Below are positions 1-11,304 of a stretch of 64,000 nucleotides of DNA, in pieces. Both the position numbers and the translations under genes were made by a program. The notes under the pieces were generated by a model that did not search any database, was not told the origin of the DNA, and saw only the letters and a program-made list of their open reading frames with translations. The DNA comes from Conus ventricosus (lineage: Eukaryota > Mollusca > Gastropoda > Neogastropoda > Conidae), in assembly GCA_018398815.1 (NCBI GenBank), contig CM031609.1:27304049-27368048 (forward strand), read 5' to 3'. Each line of letters begins with the position of its first letter. Position 1 is the stretch's first letter.

Positions 1-36
<36 letters not shown>

Positions 37-376
37 ACGCAAGCTGATACTCCTGCGGACACTCCCTGTGTAGACAGGGAAGTATTAATCCCATCTACCC
101 AACAAAGGGAATGGAGTTTTGTGTGTATGACCGTTTTTTTTTAACCCGCCATTAAGGCAGCCATACTCCAACTATTTTACAGCATTTCTCTTGTGTTTTA
201 AAGATAAGAACTGTTTGTCTTCTTTCCAGTACCATTTCTTTACGTTAGCTTGCTGCTGTAACTTTGAAACGGAGTTGACAGCTGGTGAAAATGATACATT
301 AGTTTTTTCTGAAGATCATTGTCTTCATCACCAATGACAGAGTTGGGAGCAAATCTTCTTTTTTTGTTGGTTTCAG
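1..376. other. Intron sequence at the left edge
   Basis: This is presumed EXOC2 intron. It opens with a (CT)n microsatellite at 1-31. The rest is AT-rich with T runs, including a polypyrimidine stretch just before 377. No coding sequence was seen. Confidence 0.5.
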
Positions 377-506
377 ATTTTCAGCCAGCGGCCGATCCAG
401 AAAGAGGCGACGGTGTTATGCACCCAGTTGTTGCAGGCGTTTGCTCACTGTTTGGAACAGCTGGCCTTCTCTCCCCTCTCTATCGACAGCAACATGACAA
501 CCGCAG
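377..506 (+). CDS. EXOC2: EXOC2 candidate exon a
   Basis: The open frame begins after TTTCAG at 371-376 and runs to a GTCAGA donor at 507. It encodes about 43 residues with a helical, leucine-rich look (QLLQAFAHCLEQLAF), which suits the helical-bundle C-terminal region of Sec5. A second AG at 383-384 is an alternative acceptor. The exon ends one base into a codon whereas exon b needs two bases from the previous exon, so either a small exon between them is missed, the donor is different, or there is an indel. Assignment rests on position and composition only. Confidence 0.45.
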
Positions 507-745
507 GTCAGAGTCTGTGGAACAAACACACAAACTGTCATTTGCTTTTTTTTTTTTTTAAATAATTTTTTAGAAATAGTTTGCCTGCTTCCTCCATTCC
601 CTCTCTGTTGACAGCAACACAAACACCACAGATCAAGGTCCGTACACAATCAGTTATAAACAACAAACAATACTAGCTGTTACTCATTGTTTGCCCCTGT
701 CTTTCAACAGCAATACAATAACGGTGGGAAAGATTTTGTCGACAT
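466..745 (+). repeat. Degenerate triplicated segment at exon a donor
   Basis: A pyrimidine stretch followed by GACAGCAACA and an A-rich tail occurs at about 470-510 (the end of exon a), and again in diverged form at 593-645 and 697-740. Spacing is about 104-128 bp. The first copy overlaps the exon end and donor; the later two are intronic. Confidence 0.4.
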
Positions 746-989
746 TTTAATCTTAGGGACAGTAACTGATACTCTGTGTTTAGGACAGGATGTATGTCTC
801 GGTGGAGACAAAACTTGTTGGCGCATGATCCTCCTTGAATTACATCATGGAGGCCTGTTAAAAAAAAAGTCAACTGGACATAGAATAAACATCAAAATAA
901 TTTTGATGAAAGTGAACATCAACATTACTTTATTCGAAATTTGTGCATTGTCATCTTTTGTTCTGTATTTTTCCACAAAGTGTGGCATT

Positions 990-1103
<114 letters not shown>

Positions 1104-1248
1104 TGTTAGCATAAAAGTGTGTTTTCATGAATTTGCATGCATGAGCTTGTGTGACGATTCTTTTCAGGGAGATTTCACTTGGTATATGTTATACATAGAC
1201 AAATGCACAATTTTCGATTGGAAAATAAAAAAAAGCACATGCACATAG

Positions 1249-1250
<2 letters not shown>

Positions 1251-1316
<66 letters not shown>

Positions 1317-1345
1317 ATGTGCGTGTGTGTGTGTGTATGTGTGCA
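1251..1345. repeat. (TG)n tract close to an acceptor
   Basis: TG repeats with a short GA interruption, ending about 50 bases before the exon b acceptor. In the transcript it is UG-rich. Confidence 0.9.
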
Positions 1346-1394
1346 GCCTCTGTTGACCTGTATGTATAGTGTATTGTGCTATCATCTCTTGCAG

Positions 1395-1467
1395 TTCCCA
1401 CCTGCCCAAGTCTTTGGCTGAGCGTGAAGCAGAAATGGACGACGATGAAGAGCACCTGCCCTCACTA
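1395..1467 (+). CDS. EXOC2: EXOC2 exon b
   Basis: The acceptor is CTTGCAG at 1388-1394 and the donor GTAAGC starts at 1468. One base completes a codon, then 24 codons follow with the acidic run EMDDDEEHLP. It ends in phase 0, matching exon c, so the b-c junction is consistent. This part of Sec5 is a variable linker, so recognition rests on splice sites and on the neighbouring exon. Confidence 0.65.
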
Positions 1468-1793
1468 GTAAGCTGGCATCCCTGTGCAGTGCAGTGGCTT
1501 AGTGCTACTGGGCCTTAATACATCATGGCTCATTCCTCACAGAGCACACCACACTACATCAGCGTATGCCGTACAGTGCCACTTCACATCCTTCCAGGCT
1601 GCGCCACACTCTACCACATTATGTCACATTGTACCATACCAGTACTTCACACTGATGAATGTGTCACCATTTCACAGAATATTGCCACCAAAGTGTCCTT
1701 GTGGGACAGGTTGGTAACCGTGCTTGCATATCATTGGCAGAGATTTCAATGAGAAGTTTTATTCAGCTTTGTAGCAGTTCTGATGCTTTACTC

Positions 1794-1796
<3 letters not shown>

Positions 1797-1839
<43 letters not shown>

Positions 1840-1909
1840 TGTGTGTGTGTGTGTGTCTGCATGTGTATGTATTTCTGTGCGTGTGTGTCTGTTTCTCTGT
1901 GTGTGTGTG

Positions 1910-1953
<44 letters not shown>
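1797..1953. repeat. (TG)n tract before exon c
   Basis: Imperfect TG repeats fill most of the last 190 bases of the intron before exon c. The rest of the intron (1468-1796) shows nothing recognisable. Confidence 0.9.
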
Positions 1954-1956
<3 letters not shown>

Positions 1957-1988
1957 AATGTATAAATGTAATGTGTATGTGCACGCAG

Positions 1989-2105
1989 GACAAGCGGCTA
2001 ATTATCATGCTGAGTGACTGCAGTCACACTCTGGAGGTCGTGATCCCCCGCATCATCGACAACCTCAACAAGCACGGCTATGTGGAGATGCACAAGGCAG
2101 CTGAG
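1989..2105 (+). CDS. EXOC2: EXOC2 exon c
   Basis: The exon is 117 bases, exactly 39 codons, between the acceptor GCACGCAG and the donor GTACTG. The peptide starts DKRLIIMLSDC and contains NLNKHGY, matching the Sec5 segment of the form RLLI.LSNC...FEKH that lies just before the LDQ.LF block. Both ends are phase 0. Confidence 0.85.
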
Positions 2106-2267
2106 GTACTGGGTCCCCTCCTGTTGGAGCACTTCCATTGTTTTCTGAAGGGGGCATCAATGTATGTGGTCTAGGCTGCCCCACCATGTAGCCTCTGCAT
2201 CATGTATTGTGTATGTTTACATTGAAAAGTGTGCAAAGTGAAGTACCTGGTGACAGTTTGTTGGATG

Positions 2268-2589
2268 ATAATTGAAAAATTAAACTAGACTTACGTAAAA
2301 AGGTGACGTTTAATTTGAATTATTTAGAGCCTATCGTAAGGAGGAAGGAGTTACGTGAGTATCAGCGCGCGTCAGCCAAGAATAGTCAGTGTTTAGAGCT
2401 GCGAGTAGTCACTAGATACTTTGGGAGGGTGAACAAACTGTTCACTAGACTTACCATAGCGGTGACTTTGAACATTCAGAGCCATACATAGGGAGGGCAC
2501 GTAACTCCTCCCTCCTTACGATAGGCTCTAAATAATTCAAATTAAACGTCACCTTTCTACGTAAGTCTAGTTTAATTTTTCAATTATTT
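2268..2589. repeat. Palindromic module at left end of the DIRS element
   Basis: Bases 2268-2345 and 2512-2589 are near-perfect inverted copies of each other (about 77 bp arms). The 166-bp centre holds a copy of the ATCAGCGCGCGTCAGCC motif that also occurs, inverted, in the right DIRS terminus at 7360-7395. It may be a DIRS terminal piece or a folded non-autonomous derivative. Confidence 0.75.
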
Positions 2590-2879
2590 ATCGCCTCTCT
2601 TCAGTCATAGGGAGTCACGTGAGATTTTAGAGCATCTAGTGACTACGCAGCATTTCACATAATTGCAAAAAACCAATTGCAGTCATCAATACATGTACAT
2701 CAATTTAATCTGATTCAGTAAAGGTGAATATCACCACACATAACATGTTGAACACAAACTTGAAACATATTCTAACTGCAGTGCCTACTGGCCTGCATTC
2801 ACATGCAATTAAATGCAGAATATTTGTAAGCACATTCCCCAGGAAGTCTGAAATTTGCCAACTACATACTGTACAGAAG

Positions 2880-4098
2880 TCACGCCTTCTTAACAAACTT
2901 GTCCAATACTGCCTGTCCAAAATTTGGTTTAGACAGTACCGCTTTCTTATAAAACTTGGTGAAGGTATTTTCTGCCGACCATCCAGCTGCTTTGAGGATG
3001 GTGGCAAGGTTCACTCCTTCACTTGCAGCAGCCGAACAACTCGCAGCACGCGTTGTGTGTGCACCATATGTCTCTGTGTCCACTCCTGCCGCAGCCAGCA
3101 CTTGTTTGACCCACCGAGAAAATGTGTTTCTGGAAATGGGAGCATGTGGTCTATGAATGGCAATAAAGAGTTCTGGCCCTTTCCTGAGTGCTTCAGTTTT
3201 CTTCAGATACAGTTGTATGTGCGTCACTAAGCATAATTTGGTGTTTTGCGAATAGTCGAGAATTTCTGCTGGTTCTGTGTGACTGCCTGGCTTAGTGTTT
3301 TTGTGTTTACTAGAAAACTGTAAAATACACTTCCTTTCACTGACATGCACATCTGTAGTTTTCAGTAGATGAAGAGCATGGCCTCTTTGCCCAGTAAGAA
3401 GTGCCATTAGAGTTACTGTTTTCAATGTCAGTTGTTTCAAATCCAAAGTATTTACATCTGGAAGTGAGCACATGTAATCCAACACTACACTAACATCCCA
3501 GGTGTGTCTGTACCTTGGCAGTGCAGGTCTTTCCTCAAAAAACCCCTTTGACAAGTCTGCAAATCTCTGGTAAATTACCTACTGATACTCCTCTCACGGA
3601 TGGCAGAAAAACTGATAATGCACTTCTTGCAGAATTTACAGCACTATAGCTTGCCCCATCTGTAAACATGGAAGCTAAAAAATTTGCAACCTGTGGCGGT
3701 GTGGGTGATCTCACTGCCATGCCGTTTTTTGAGGCATATTCTATCCACCTACTAATGTATGTATTGTACGACTTTTTGGTGGTGGGCCTCCAGGAGTTCA
3801 TGAGAAGATCTACTGCATCAGGGGAGAATCCTTCCTGTTCAAACGTGCTCCTGATACACTGCATGCCAGAAGTTGTAGCTTTGGCAGCAGGCGGTGAGTG
3901 CGACCCGGGTGGCTGGGCAGTGTCAGCAGGGCAGGTGTGGAGGGTAGACGGACTGGTTCCTGGGTCAGCATTTTCTGTACAACCGGCCACCAGACCTGTG
4001 TGGGCCACAAGGGGAGAATGAGCAGGCCTGTTGCTCTCTCCTTCCGTATCTTCTGCAAAACACTGGGCAGCAGGCTGAAAGGAGGAAAAGCATACCAT
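2880..4098 (-). pseudogene. DIRS tyrosine recombinase, one frameshift
   Basis: Two overlapping frames (4098-3535 and 3554-2880) form one recombinase of roughly 400 residues. The first has an N-terminal core-binding-like segment (WRPTTKKSYNTYISRWIEYA). The second has the catalytic arginine in TGQRGHAL, the HxxR box as AHTTRAA, and the tyrosine in FTKFYKKAV. The break is a single-base length change in a G run near 3545. The start overlaps the end of the RNase H frame by about 130 bases, as is usual in DIRS elements. The recombinase joins the circular cDNA into the target. Confidence 0.9.
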
Positions 4099-5732
4099 TG
4101 TAGTTTTCCCAATTTAAGGAGAAAGCATCAACCGCATGTGCCTCAGGGTCGGCTCTATAAGAGACATAACAGTGATGCTGTTTGTTTATTCTGGAAGCAA
4201 ACAAATCAATTTCAAAGGAAATCTGCAACTTGTTGACTGCATCTGTCAACACAGTACTGTCCAGTTTCCACTCTGCATCCACATTAATTTTTCTTGATTC
4301 TTCATCCGCATCTGTATTGTCTTTCCCTGGGATGTGGTATGCACTCAGCCATACATTTCTGTCCACAGCCCACTGCCAGATAGTGGCTGTCATCTCGTTA
4401 CAGCTGTCAGAGTGGCTTGTGCCCATGTTGTTAATACAGGCTACTGCTGTGGAATTATCAATCAGCAGGCGCACATGTTTTCCATCAAGGTCTGCCTGGA
4501 AGCACTTCAGTGCGAAATAAGCTGCCTTAAGTTCAAGGTAATTAATGTGGAAGCGAGCTTCAACTGGTAGCCACAATCCTCCAGAGCTCTGTGTCTTACA
4601 TGCACATCCCCATCCTGTCATACTGGCATCTGACGTCACAGTAACGTCAAAATCTGGATGTGTGACGTCATTGTAAGCAGTATCTACATTACTTATCCAC
4701 CACTTAAGCTCTTCTTTGGATTGTGGGGTCAGTGTGGTATATCCATCAAAATTTCCCTTTGTTTGTCTCAGTGCAGCTTTTTTGTTGCCTTCTAAGTGAC
4801 GATAATGTAGGGGCCCAAATTTCACTGCCGGAAAACTTGCCACCATTTTCCCAATAACCTTGGCTAGTTCTCTGATAATTGGTTTGTTGGTTTTCAGTAG
4901 CTGGACACAGCAATGTTTCAGATTGTCTTTCCTTTCAGGTGTCAAAGTTACTGTCATTGTTCTGGAATCAATAATCACCCCTAGATACTGAATAACCTGG
5001 GTTGGCTTAAGAGCCGATTTCTCTTGGTGTACAATGAAGCGAGTGAACGAAAAAGCTGCACTGTGGCTTGGATATTCTCTATGCATTCTGATTCTGATTC
5101 GGCAAGGAGAAGAGAATCATCCAGAAAGTTGGTGGAGACATGATTTTCTTGTCTCAGTTTGGCAAAAACAAGTTTCAACATTTTGGTAAATTTCCTAGGG
5201 GCAAGAGCCAGACCATTTGGCATACAGTTATATTCCCAGAGTTGGCCTCTCCATCTGAATCTGAGATACTTCCTATGTGCTTGTGCAATGGGGATGGAGT
5301 AATAGGCATCTTTTAGGTCTATAGAAGCCATGAAACAAAAAGGTGTCACTAACTTCAGTGCAACATGCAACGTATCCATTTGAAATGGTGATAAGTAATA
5401 TCTTGATTCAGTTCTTTCAAATTCAGAATCATGCGATTTGACCCATCCTTTTTTGGCCTTGTAAACACAGGCGACACGTGTTGATCGTGTACAGGTGTAC
5501 AAGGGGATATAACTCCTTTTGATCTGAGTTTATTCACCTCACTGTCTATGATATTTGTTTCCGCCTGGTTCAAGCCAGGTTGTGTACTACTACAAGTGTG
5601 AGGGGATAACAGAGTTTTCTCATCAAATTCCAGTGTGGCTCCTCTTATCAGCTGTAAGATTTCTTGGTCTGTTGTAAGTGATTCCCATACGGGGAGAAAA
5701 TGTTGGAGCCTGCCACCTTGAAACATATCCAT
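3965..5732 (-). pseudogene. DIRS reverse transcriptase and RNase H, frameshifted
   Basis: Three overlapping frames (5732-5355, 5502-4981, 5086-3965) carry a continuous RT-RNase H protein. RT motif A appears as SIDLKDAYYSIPI, the motif B region as NGLALAPRKF, and the catalytic box as FLDDS. RNase H follows with TSDASMTGWGC, YLELKAAYFALK and IDNSTAVACIN, giving the acidic active-site residues. Frame changes fall near 5390 and near 5070. The protein would copy element RNA into DNA and remove the RNA strand. Confidence 0.92.
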
Positions 5733-6906
5733 CTGTCTCTAATTCTGCCCTTAGCTGTGCGAGACTGTGATAGTAAGCACTTACCACTTCGCTGGCTGGC
5801 TGAGTGGGCGGAGCTAAACTTGCCAGTTTCTCTTGCTGGCCGTGTTGTGCGCGCGAGCTCGCATGGCTGCGCCTTTGTCTCTGTAACTTGCACGACTGCC
5901 TCTGTGCCGAGGCCATAGCCCCATGTTCCTCTGTCCTAAAAAAGGGTTGCCGCCTCTGTATTGCTGGTTTGTAGATGTTCTATATTTTGTTTTCCCCCCA
6001 GCAGCAAAAGTATTGCCCAACCTGTCCATTTCTTTAATTTCTTTGAGTGAAGCAGCCAAGTTGTCACCAAACAACCATTTTGTGACTGGCACAGAATCAT
6101 TACAAATGCCTGTGATAGAGGGGTGCAAATGTGAGCGAATGGCCTGTCTGCGTCTCAGTGATAGCTGATGTGATGCATGACCCAACAGAGCAAGACTGTG
6201 TTCTTTTCAATGGCTGTTTTCATTTTCTTAGATGTCTGTGAGTCAGTGTTGCGTTGTGCCCTGAGTATTGTTTGTGTGCTGTCAGTCAAAGCTATTGCTG
6301 CTTTTGTCAGTGCTTTTTGCACATGTGAGCTTTTGATGTCAGCTCTTCTGGCCTCTGCTGGAAGACTTTTCCAAATTTCACTGTTGACTCGCGGCACTAT
6401 CAGTGCTTCACAGTTTTCTGGCCTTTGATACTTACCGAGTCTGTCTTTCAGTTTGTCCTCTGACAGTCCAGACTGGAAGCGTTTGTTTATGATTTGTGCT
6501 AGGGAGGAGGAGACTGGTGGTGCTGTCTCCTCACCATCATCAAGGTCTTTATCTATTTCCCCTAGCAAATCTTCGTCAGAGCCGGCTGCTGAGAGCGTGT
6601 CATCTACTACCTCCCCTTCAGATTCCGACTCTGACAATTCCTTTGTGCTTTTTGCGTGCGACTTCTTCCCCTTTTGCCGGTTTTCGGAGTCGCACTTTTC
6701 TACATCATCTGAATCTGAACTGTCTGGTGACAAAGCACGCTTTCTTGCTCTGTTGGGCTGTTGTTCACCGAATGGCTTTGGCTAGCGATTCTCTGCAGCA
6801 TGGCTTCAAGTCTATCCAAGCGGCCAGACATTTTTGCGTCAAGTGACTGCAGGTCCGCGAATGCCACAGTCGCGGCCTCTTGCCGCTCAGGGCTCTCTTC
6901 GGCCAT
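5623..6906 (-). pseudogene. DIRS gag-like region, broken
   Basis: The successive minus frames 6906-6700, 6733-6155, 6185-5814 and 5916-5623 look like one protein split by frame changes near 6715, 6170 and 5870. The start is Met at 6906 with a heptad-like segment, followed by a long acidic-serine stretch (SDSDD, EGEVVDD) and then a basic, arginine-rich end. That layout fits DIRS ORF1/gag-like proteins that bind element RNA, but there is no zinc knuckle and the assignment is by position. Confidence 0.65.
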
Positions 6907-7876
6907 TGCGTCAGTCTCTGCTGACTTTCAAAGTTCAGTCTCTGCTGATCTTTTGTCAGTCTCTTGCTGACCACACCAGGGAATGAGATTTACCAGTCTC
7001 TGCTGGATAACTACTCTGTTGTCGAGTATAAATTTGGGCAAATTAGGAGCTACTAGTGTGCGAGTCCGTCATAGAATTAGGACGAATTCTGTCGGGTACC
7101 GGGCCCACGCATGCACATGCACGATGTCGGCCACGTAGCAAGCAGGGAACGAGTGAGGGTGAAAAAAGGATGTTGTACTTACCCCTCAAATTAGGTTATT
7201 TTATGTTAAAGTAAACAAAGATGTGCAAGTATATAACCTTCACTGACTGTTGTTATCAACTGTTTTTCGATTTTATTATTACTGTGTATGGGATCTTTAA
7301 TAATTTTGTTGAGTGTCGTGTTCACTGTCCTATCATTGGCCTGCCTGGGCGCCAACTGACTATTCTTGGCTGACGCGCGCTGATACTCACGTGACTCCGT
7401 ATGACTGAAGAGAGGCGATAAATAATCTACATTTATTCCAGTTCCTCGAATATACAACTGAAGGATTTCAAATCTTCTTTTCAGTTTAGTTTAGTTCAGT
7501 TTAGTTTCGGAGGGAAATTTCTTTTTATTGCTTGGGAACACAGTGTAGCAGTTTGATAACTATGTTCCAGTGTCAAAAACTTGAAGTTTGCATTGCATTC
7601 CTGTGAGTGTTCAGCAATTAGTTCTATGAGTTTGTGTAGTAGCACTTTCATTTGCTATATTGGTGTAAGCCAAAAACAACATCACTGACCTTTCCACTGG
7701 CAAACAGAGGGAACCAATCAAAGTAGATTTTCCATTTTGTGTATATCTGAGTATGATAACCAGATGTGTGTCTTATTCATGTTGGAACTGAATCTCCAGA
7801 GAGTGAATTCTGAATATCAGTCTTCATCCGTTTTGAAAGATCAGAACTTTGATCTTTCTTGTGTGATTTTCCCAAA

Positions 7877-7878
<2 letters not shown>

Positions 7879-7944
<66 letters not shown>
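7879..7944. repeat. (TG)n microsatellite
   Basis: A pure TG tract of about 33 units. Confidence 0.95.
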
Positions 7945-7947
<3 letters not shown>

Positions 7948-8077
7948 CTTTACCAATGTGAGATTGTGATAGGGAATAAAGGGTGATAATTTGCTTTGGA
8001 GTAACTTAGTGACTGATGTATGTTAGTTTTATTGATCATACCTGTTGCAGCTTATGTCCATTAACTGTAATCAAGTA

Positions 8078-8150
8078 CCATAGTGCAGAGGTTATTTAAC
8101 ATCACGATTTGCGAGCTGGGAGGTTTGGGGTTCAGTAGTGTCAGTGGCAT
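8078..8150 (+). mobile_element. Possible degenerate tRNA-derived SINE head
   Basis: The text GGAGGTTTGGGGTTCAGTAG resembles a decayed Pol III B box, with a weak A-box-like stretch about 40 bases upstream. Similarity is low and no tail or target duplication was found. Confidence 0.2.
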
Positions 8151-8468
8151 ATATTAGTGGGATTTTTAAAAATTCCCAGCCAGCTTATACTGAGAGTTGT
8201 TATTTCTAGGGTCCCAATGAACATCATCAAAGTGACTCAGCAGCAGTGCAGTATCTCCTCAGATGAGTTGCCTCATAATAATCTGATATAGATTGCGCCC
8301 TATGGATATACTGTGCCATGGCTAGGATTATCTGTTCATTGTTGTTTATGGGAAAGTCAGATAATCAGCGGTTTGGGAGTAATGCTGCTTTAAATGCACG
8401 GAATATGTAGCAGTAGAACAGAAATGTCTGTCAAATCTCTTTCTGAAGAAAAAAAATGACATAAGCAT

Positions 8469-8479
8469 GTGTATGTGTG

Positions 8480-8543
<64 letters not shown>

Positions 8544-8597
8544 TGTGTGGTGTGTGTGTGTATTGTGTGTGTGAGTGTGTGTGTGTATGTTGTGTGT
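8469..8597. repeat. (TG)n tract running up to the exon d acceptor
   Basis: TG repeats with TA and GA interruptions continue to the last intron bases, so the acceptor TGTGTGTAG is itself part of the tract. There is no normal polypyrimidine run; the transcript is UG-rich here. Confidence 0.9.
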
Positions 8598-8599
8598 AG

Positions 8600-8741
8600 G
8601 CAGCCCAGAGCACCTACCGTGAGTTGGACCAGAGACTGTTTGACAGCTACATTGAGCAGAAGTCAGACCCCATCATCGGGGCCATGGAGCCATGCATGTA
8701 TCGTGGCAACTTCACCTGGAAGACATGTCCTACACCAGCTG
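8600..8741 (+). CDS. EXOC2: EXOC2 exon d
   Basis: The exon is 142 bases: 47 codons plus the first base of the next. The peptide contains ELDQRLFDSYIEQKSDPI and GNFTWKTC, the strongest Sec5 match in the window (family form LDQ.LFE.YIE.KADPI...G.F.WK.C). The donor is GTGAGT at 8742. Its phase agrees with exons c and e. Confidence 0.95.
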
Positions 8742-8918
8742 GTGAGTGTGTATGGAACAGAGACAAGCAGAAAAAGAAAGACAGAGAGAGAGAGATGTCC
8801 TATGTCAACTGGTGAGTGTGTATGGAACAGAGACAAGCAGAAAAAGAAAGACAGAGAGAGAGAGAGAGAGATGTCCTATGTCAACTGGTGAGTGTGTATG
8901 GAACAGAGACAAGCAGAA

Positions 8919-8955
<37 letters not shown>

Positions 8956-10160
8956 TCCTATGTCAACTGGTGAGTGAGTATGGAACAGAGACAAGCAGAA
9001 AAAGAAAGAGAGAGAGAGCTGTCCTATGTCAACTGGTGAGTGTGTATGTCTCAAATGGAAAGAACATTACAATTTAGTATGTAAGAAAGCAAATAACATC
9101 TTAGCTTTCTTATACAGGAATATCAATGACTGCCCCCAAAAGGTTAAAGACGACTGCTACAAAACACTGGTTAGACCAGTACTGGAATATGGTTGCTCAG
9201 TTTGGGATCCTTACCATCTAAAGGACATTGATAACCTCGAAAAGATTCAGAAGAGAGCAGCACGGTTCGTAACAGGGAACCACATCAGAGAAAAGGGGAA
9301 TACTAGGAAGAACATGAGGAAATTAGAATGGAAACCCTTAGAAGAGAGAAGAGCTTTTATTAAACTTAACACCTTTTTCAAAGGCAGAGCTAAAGTAATT
9401 GATATTCCAATGGAACAACTAGTATTGAATAAAAGTAGCACCAGGAGTGGCAGTCAATGTTATACCATACCTGCATCAAATATAGACAGCCACTTACATT
9501 CTTTTTATCCCAGTTCTGTACGGCTGTGGAACTCACTGCCGGGTGCCATCAAGATTGCCACAAGTGCAATCTCATTCAAGGGACAAATTGATTCGACAGT
9601 TTTGAGATCTGCATATTGATGATTTTCTATTTTTGCTTCCCCAGATATTTTATTATTACCTGGGCCTGAATTTGGCCATTGCTTTTAACTTATTAATATC
9701 GAGTGCGACCCCTTGTTGCCAAATTTGCTCCAGGGCCAACAGTCTGAGTCGCACTGTTTTATGTTATTTTATTTTATTTTTTAATATGCGCGCTGGTGAC
9801 CTACTCGTTTTTGAGTGAACCAGTATTTTAGGAAGAAGAAGAAGAAGAGAAGGAACAGAGACAAGCAGAAAAAAAAAGACAGAGAGAGAGAGAGAGATGT
9901 CCTACGTCAACTGGTGAGTGTGTATGGAACAGAGACAAGCAGAAAAAGAAAGACAGAGAGATGTCCTATGTCAACTGGTTAATTTTTTCAGGATAAAGAC
10001 ATGGGCATAGAGAAGGAGAGAGAGAGAGAGAGGGGGAGAGAGAAAGAGAGAGAGAGGTGTCCTATGTCTGCTGGTTAGTGTGTATGGAAGAGAAAACGAG
10101 AGAGAAAGAGAGAGAAAAGAGAGAGAAAGAGAGAGCGCCTAGATCTACTGGTAAGTGTGT
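8722..10160 (+). repeat. Tandem array built from the exon d donor region
   Basis: The last about 20 bases of exon d plus its donor (TGTCCTA...CTGGTGAGTGTG) recur in the intron near 8793, 8871, 8953, 9020, 9897, 9960, 10058 and, much decayed, about 10138. Each copy is followed by GGAACAGAGACAAGCAG-like text and a GA tract of variable length. Several copies keep an intact GTGAGT donor. A LINE fragment (9050-9850) interrupts the array. Confidence 0.85.
9050..9850 (+). mobile_element. Non-LTR (jockey-like) LINE 3' fragment
   Basis: A 5'-truncated copy encoding the C-terminal end of a LINE reverse transcriptase (LVRPVLEYGCSVWDP, QKRAARFVTG, VRLWNSLPGAIK) with a stop near 9619. A 3' UTR of about 210 bases follows, ending in (GAA)n. 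It closely matches the - strand copy at 37905-39600, including the UTR. It was inserted between GTGTGTATG and GGAACAGAG of one array unit. Confidence 0.9.
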
Positions 10161-10289
10161 AGGAAAAAAGAGACACATACAGAGAGAGAGAGGCAGACAG
10201 AGAAAGACAGTGATAAGAAGAGGGAGACTGAGAGAGAGAGAGAGAGAACGAGTCGGTGAAAATGAAAGGGGGAGAGAGAGATCACTGCG

Positions 10290-10335
<46 letters not shown>
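10017..10335. repeat. (GA)n-rich stretch
   Basis: GA tracts of many lengths separated by decayed array units, with the purest part at 10283-10335. Beyond it, 10340-11300 is intron with nothing recognised. Confidence 0.85.
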
Positions 10336-10339
<4 letters not shown>

Positions 10340-11304
10340 ATAAAAAAGAAAACCGTGAAAGAAAGACCTAAAACTGAAGTGCTCTCATGATGTTTACAGT
10401 GATCTGTCACCCAAGAACTCGGGGCAACAGAAGTTGATATTGGCTGAGCCTGACTGGTTAATTTCAGTCTTTTCTCAGGGCTGTCAATACTCCTTGATTT
10501 TGTAGATTTCAGTGGAAAATGGAAATGAGAATCTGTAGAAAAAAATCTTTCAGTTAAAAAAAAAAATGAGGGTAGAAAAGAAAGTGGCACTGGAATCCAT
10601 GGAACCACACACACACAGATGAGTTTCATCCACATGATGGATGGGTCTTTGAGAGCTGCTCATGTTTTCTGACCAACACTGCAGGTGTCCATGGCGCTGG
10701 TATGACTCTGGGATTTATGTAAGTAAAGGATGTCTAGATCACAGCCTTGTCATTTTGTGACTGGCTAAAATAGAACTCCACATCATCATCTTCATCACCT
10801 TCATTGATCATCACTAAAAAGAGTATCAGAATCAATGGTCCTTCATGCCTGGTCTTGTGGTAACCTCAGGTTCGATTTTTTTTACCCTTATCTGTACCTG
10901 TAGAATGGTATTGACAAGGACATTGGTGTTTGCAAATTTTTGGAGACCGTTTTTGGAGGAAAGTTTGATATTCTTCAGAAGAGGTTGCTAGTCAGTAGAG
11001 TCTTGATAGGTGGTGTCCTGCATATGTTGGATTAGAACAGGTTCCACTGAACACTAATTGATTTAACAGTTGGCTGCGTATCCTCTGATTGACTGCTTTG
11101 AAAGACCTTATGTTGATTTTTCTCGGTGAACTGCCACTTCCAGGTCAAGAGAAGTAATTGGGAGAGGAGGGTTGGGGGAGAGGGGAAATAATGTCACTGT
11201 GAGGGCTAGGCAGATGAACCAACAAAAGTGAGGAAAAAAGAACTGATTCGCTAAAGCTGTGCTTTGCCTTTGTTTATTATCATCTACTCCTTGACGTTCT
11301 CCAG

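Larger units (their letters stand above)
2586..7428 (-). mobile_element. DIRS-type tyrosine-recombinase retrotransposon, broken
   Basis: Read on the minus strand, the order is a gag-like region, reverse transcriptase, RNase H, then a tyrosine recombinase. This is the DIRS order. The ends carry inverted repeats: ATCGCCTCTCTTCAGTCAT and a CACGTGA block at 2590-2630 recur inverted at 7390-7425. There is no aspartic protease or DDE integrase. Each open frame is interrupted, so this copy is inactive. It lies in the EXOC2 intron between exons c and d, in the opposite orientation to the gene. DIRS elements copy RNA to DNA and integrate with the recombinase instead of an integrase. Confidence 0.92.
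7429..8468. other. EXOC2 intron, mostly unannotated
   Basis: AT-rich intron between the DIRS right end and the TG tract before exon d. It holds a (TG)n tract at 7879-7944 and a possible degenerate tRNA-SINE head near 8080-8150. Nothing coding was seen. Confidence 0.6.

Noticed and set aside
7094..7106. GGGTACCGGGCCC, identical to a common plasmid polylinker segment
   Set aside because: The flanks continue as ordinary DIRS sequence and no other vector parts are present, so chance is more likely than vector contamination.
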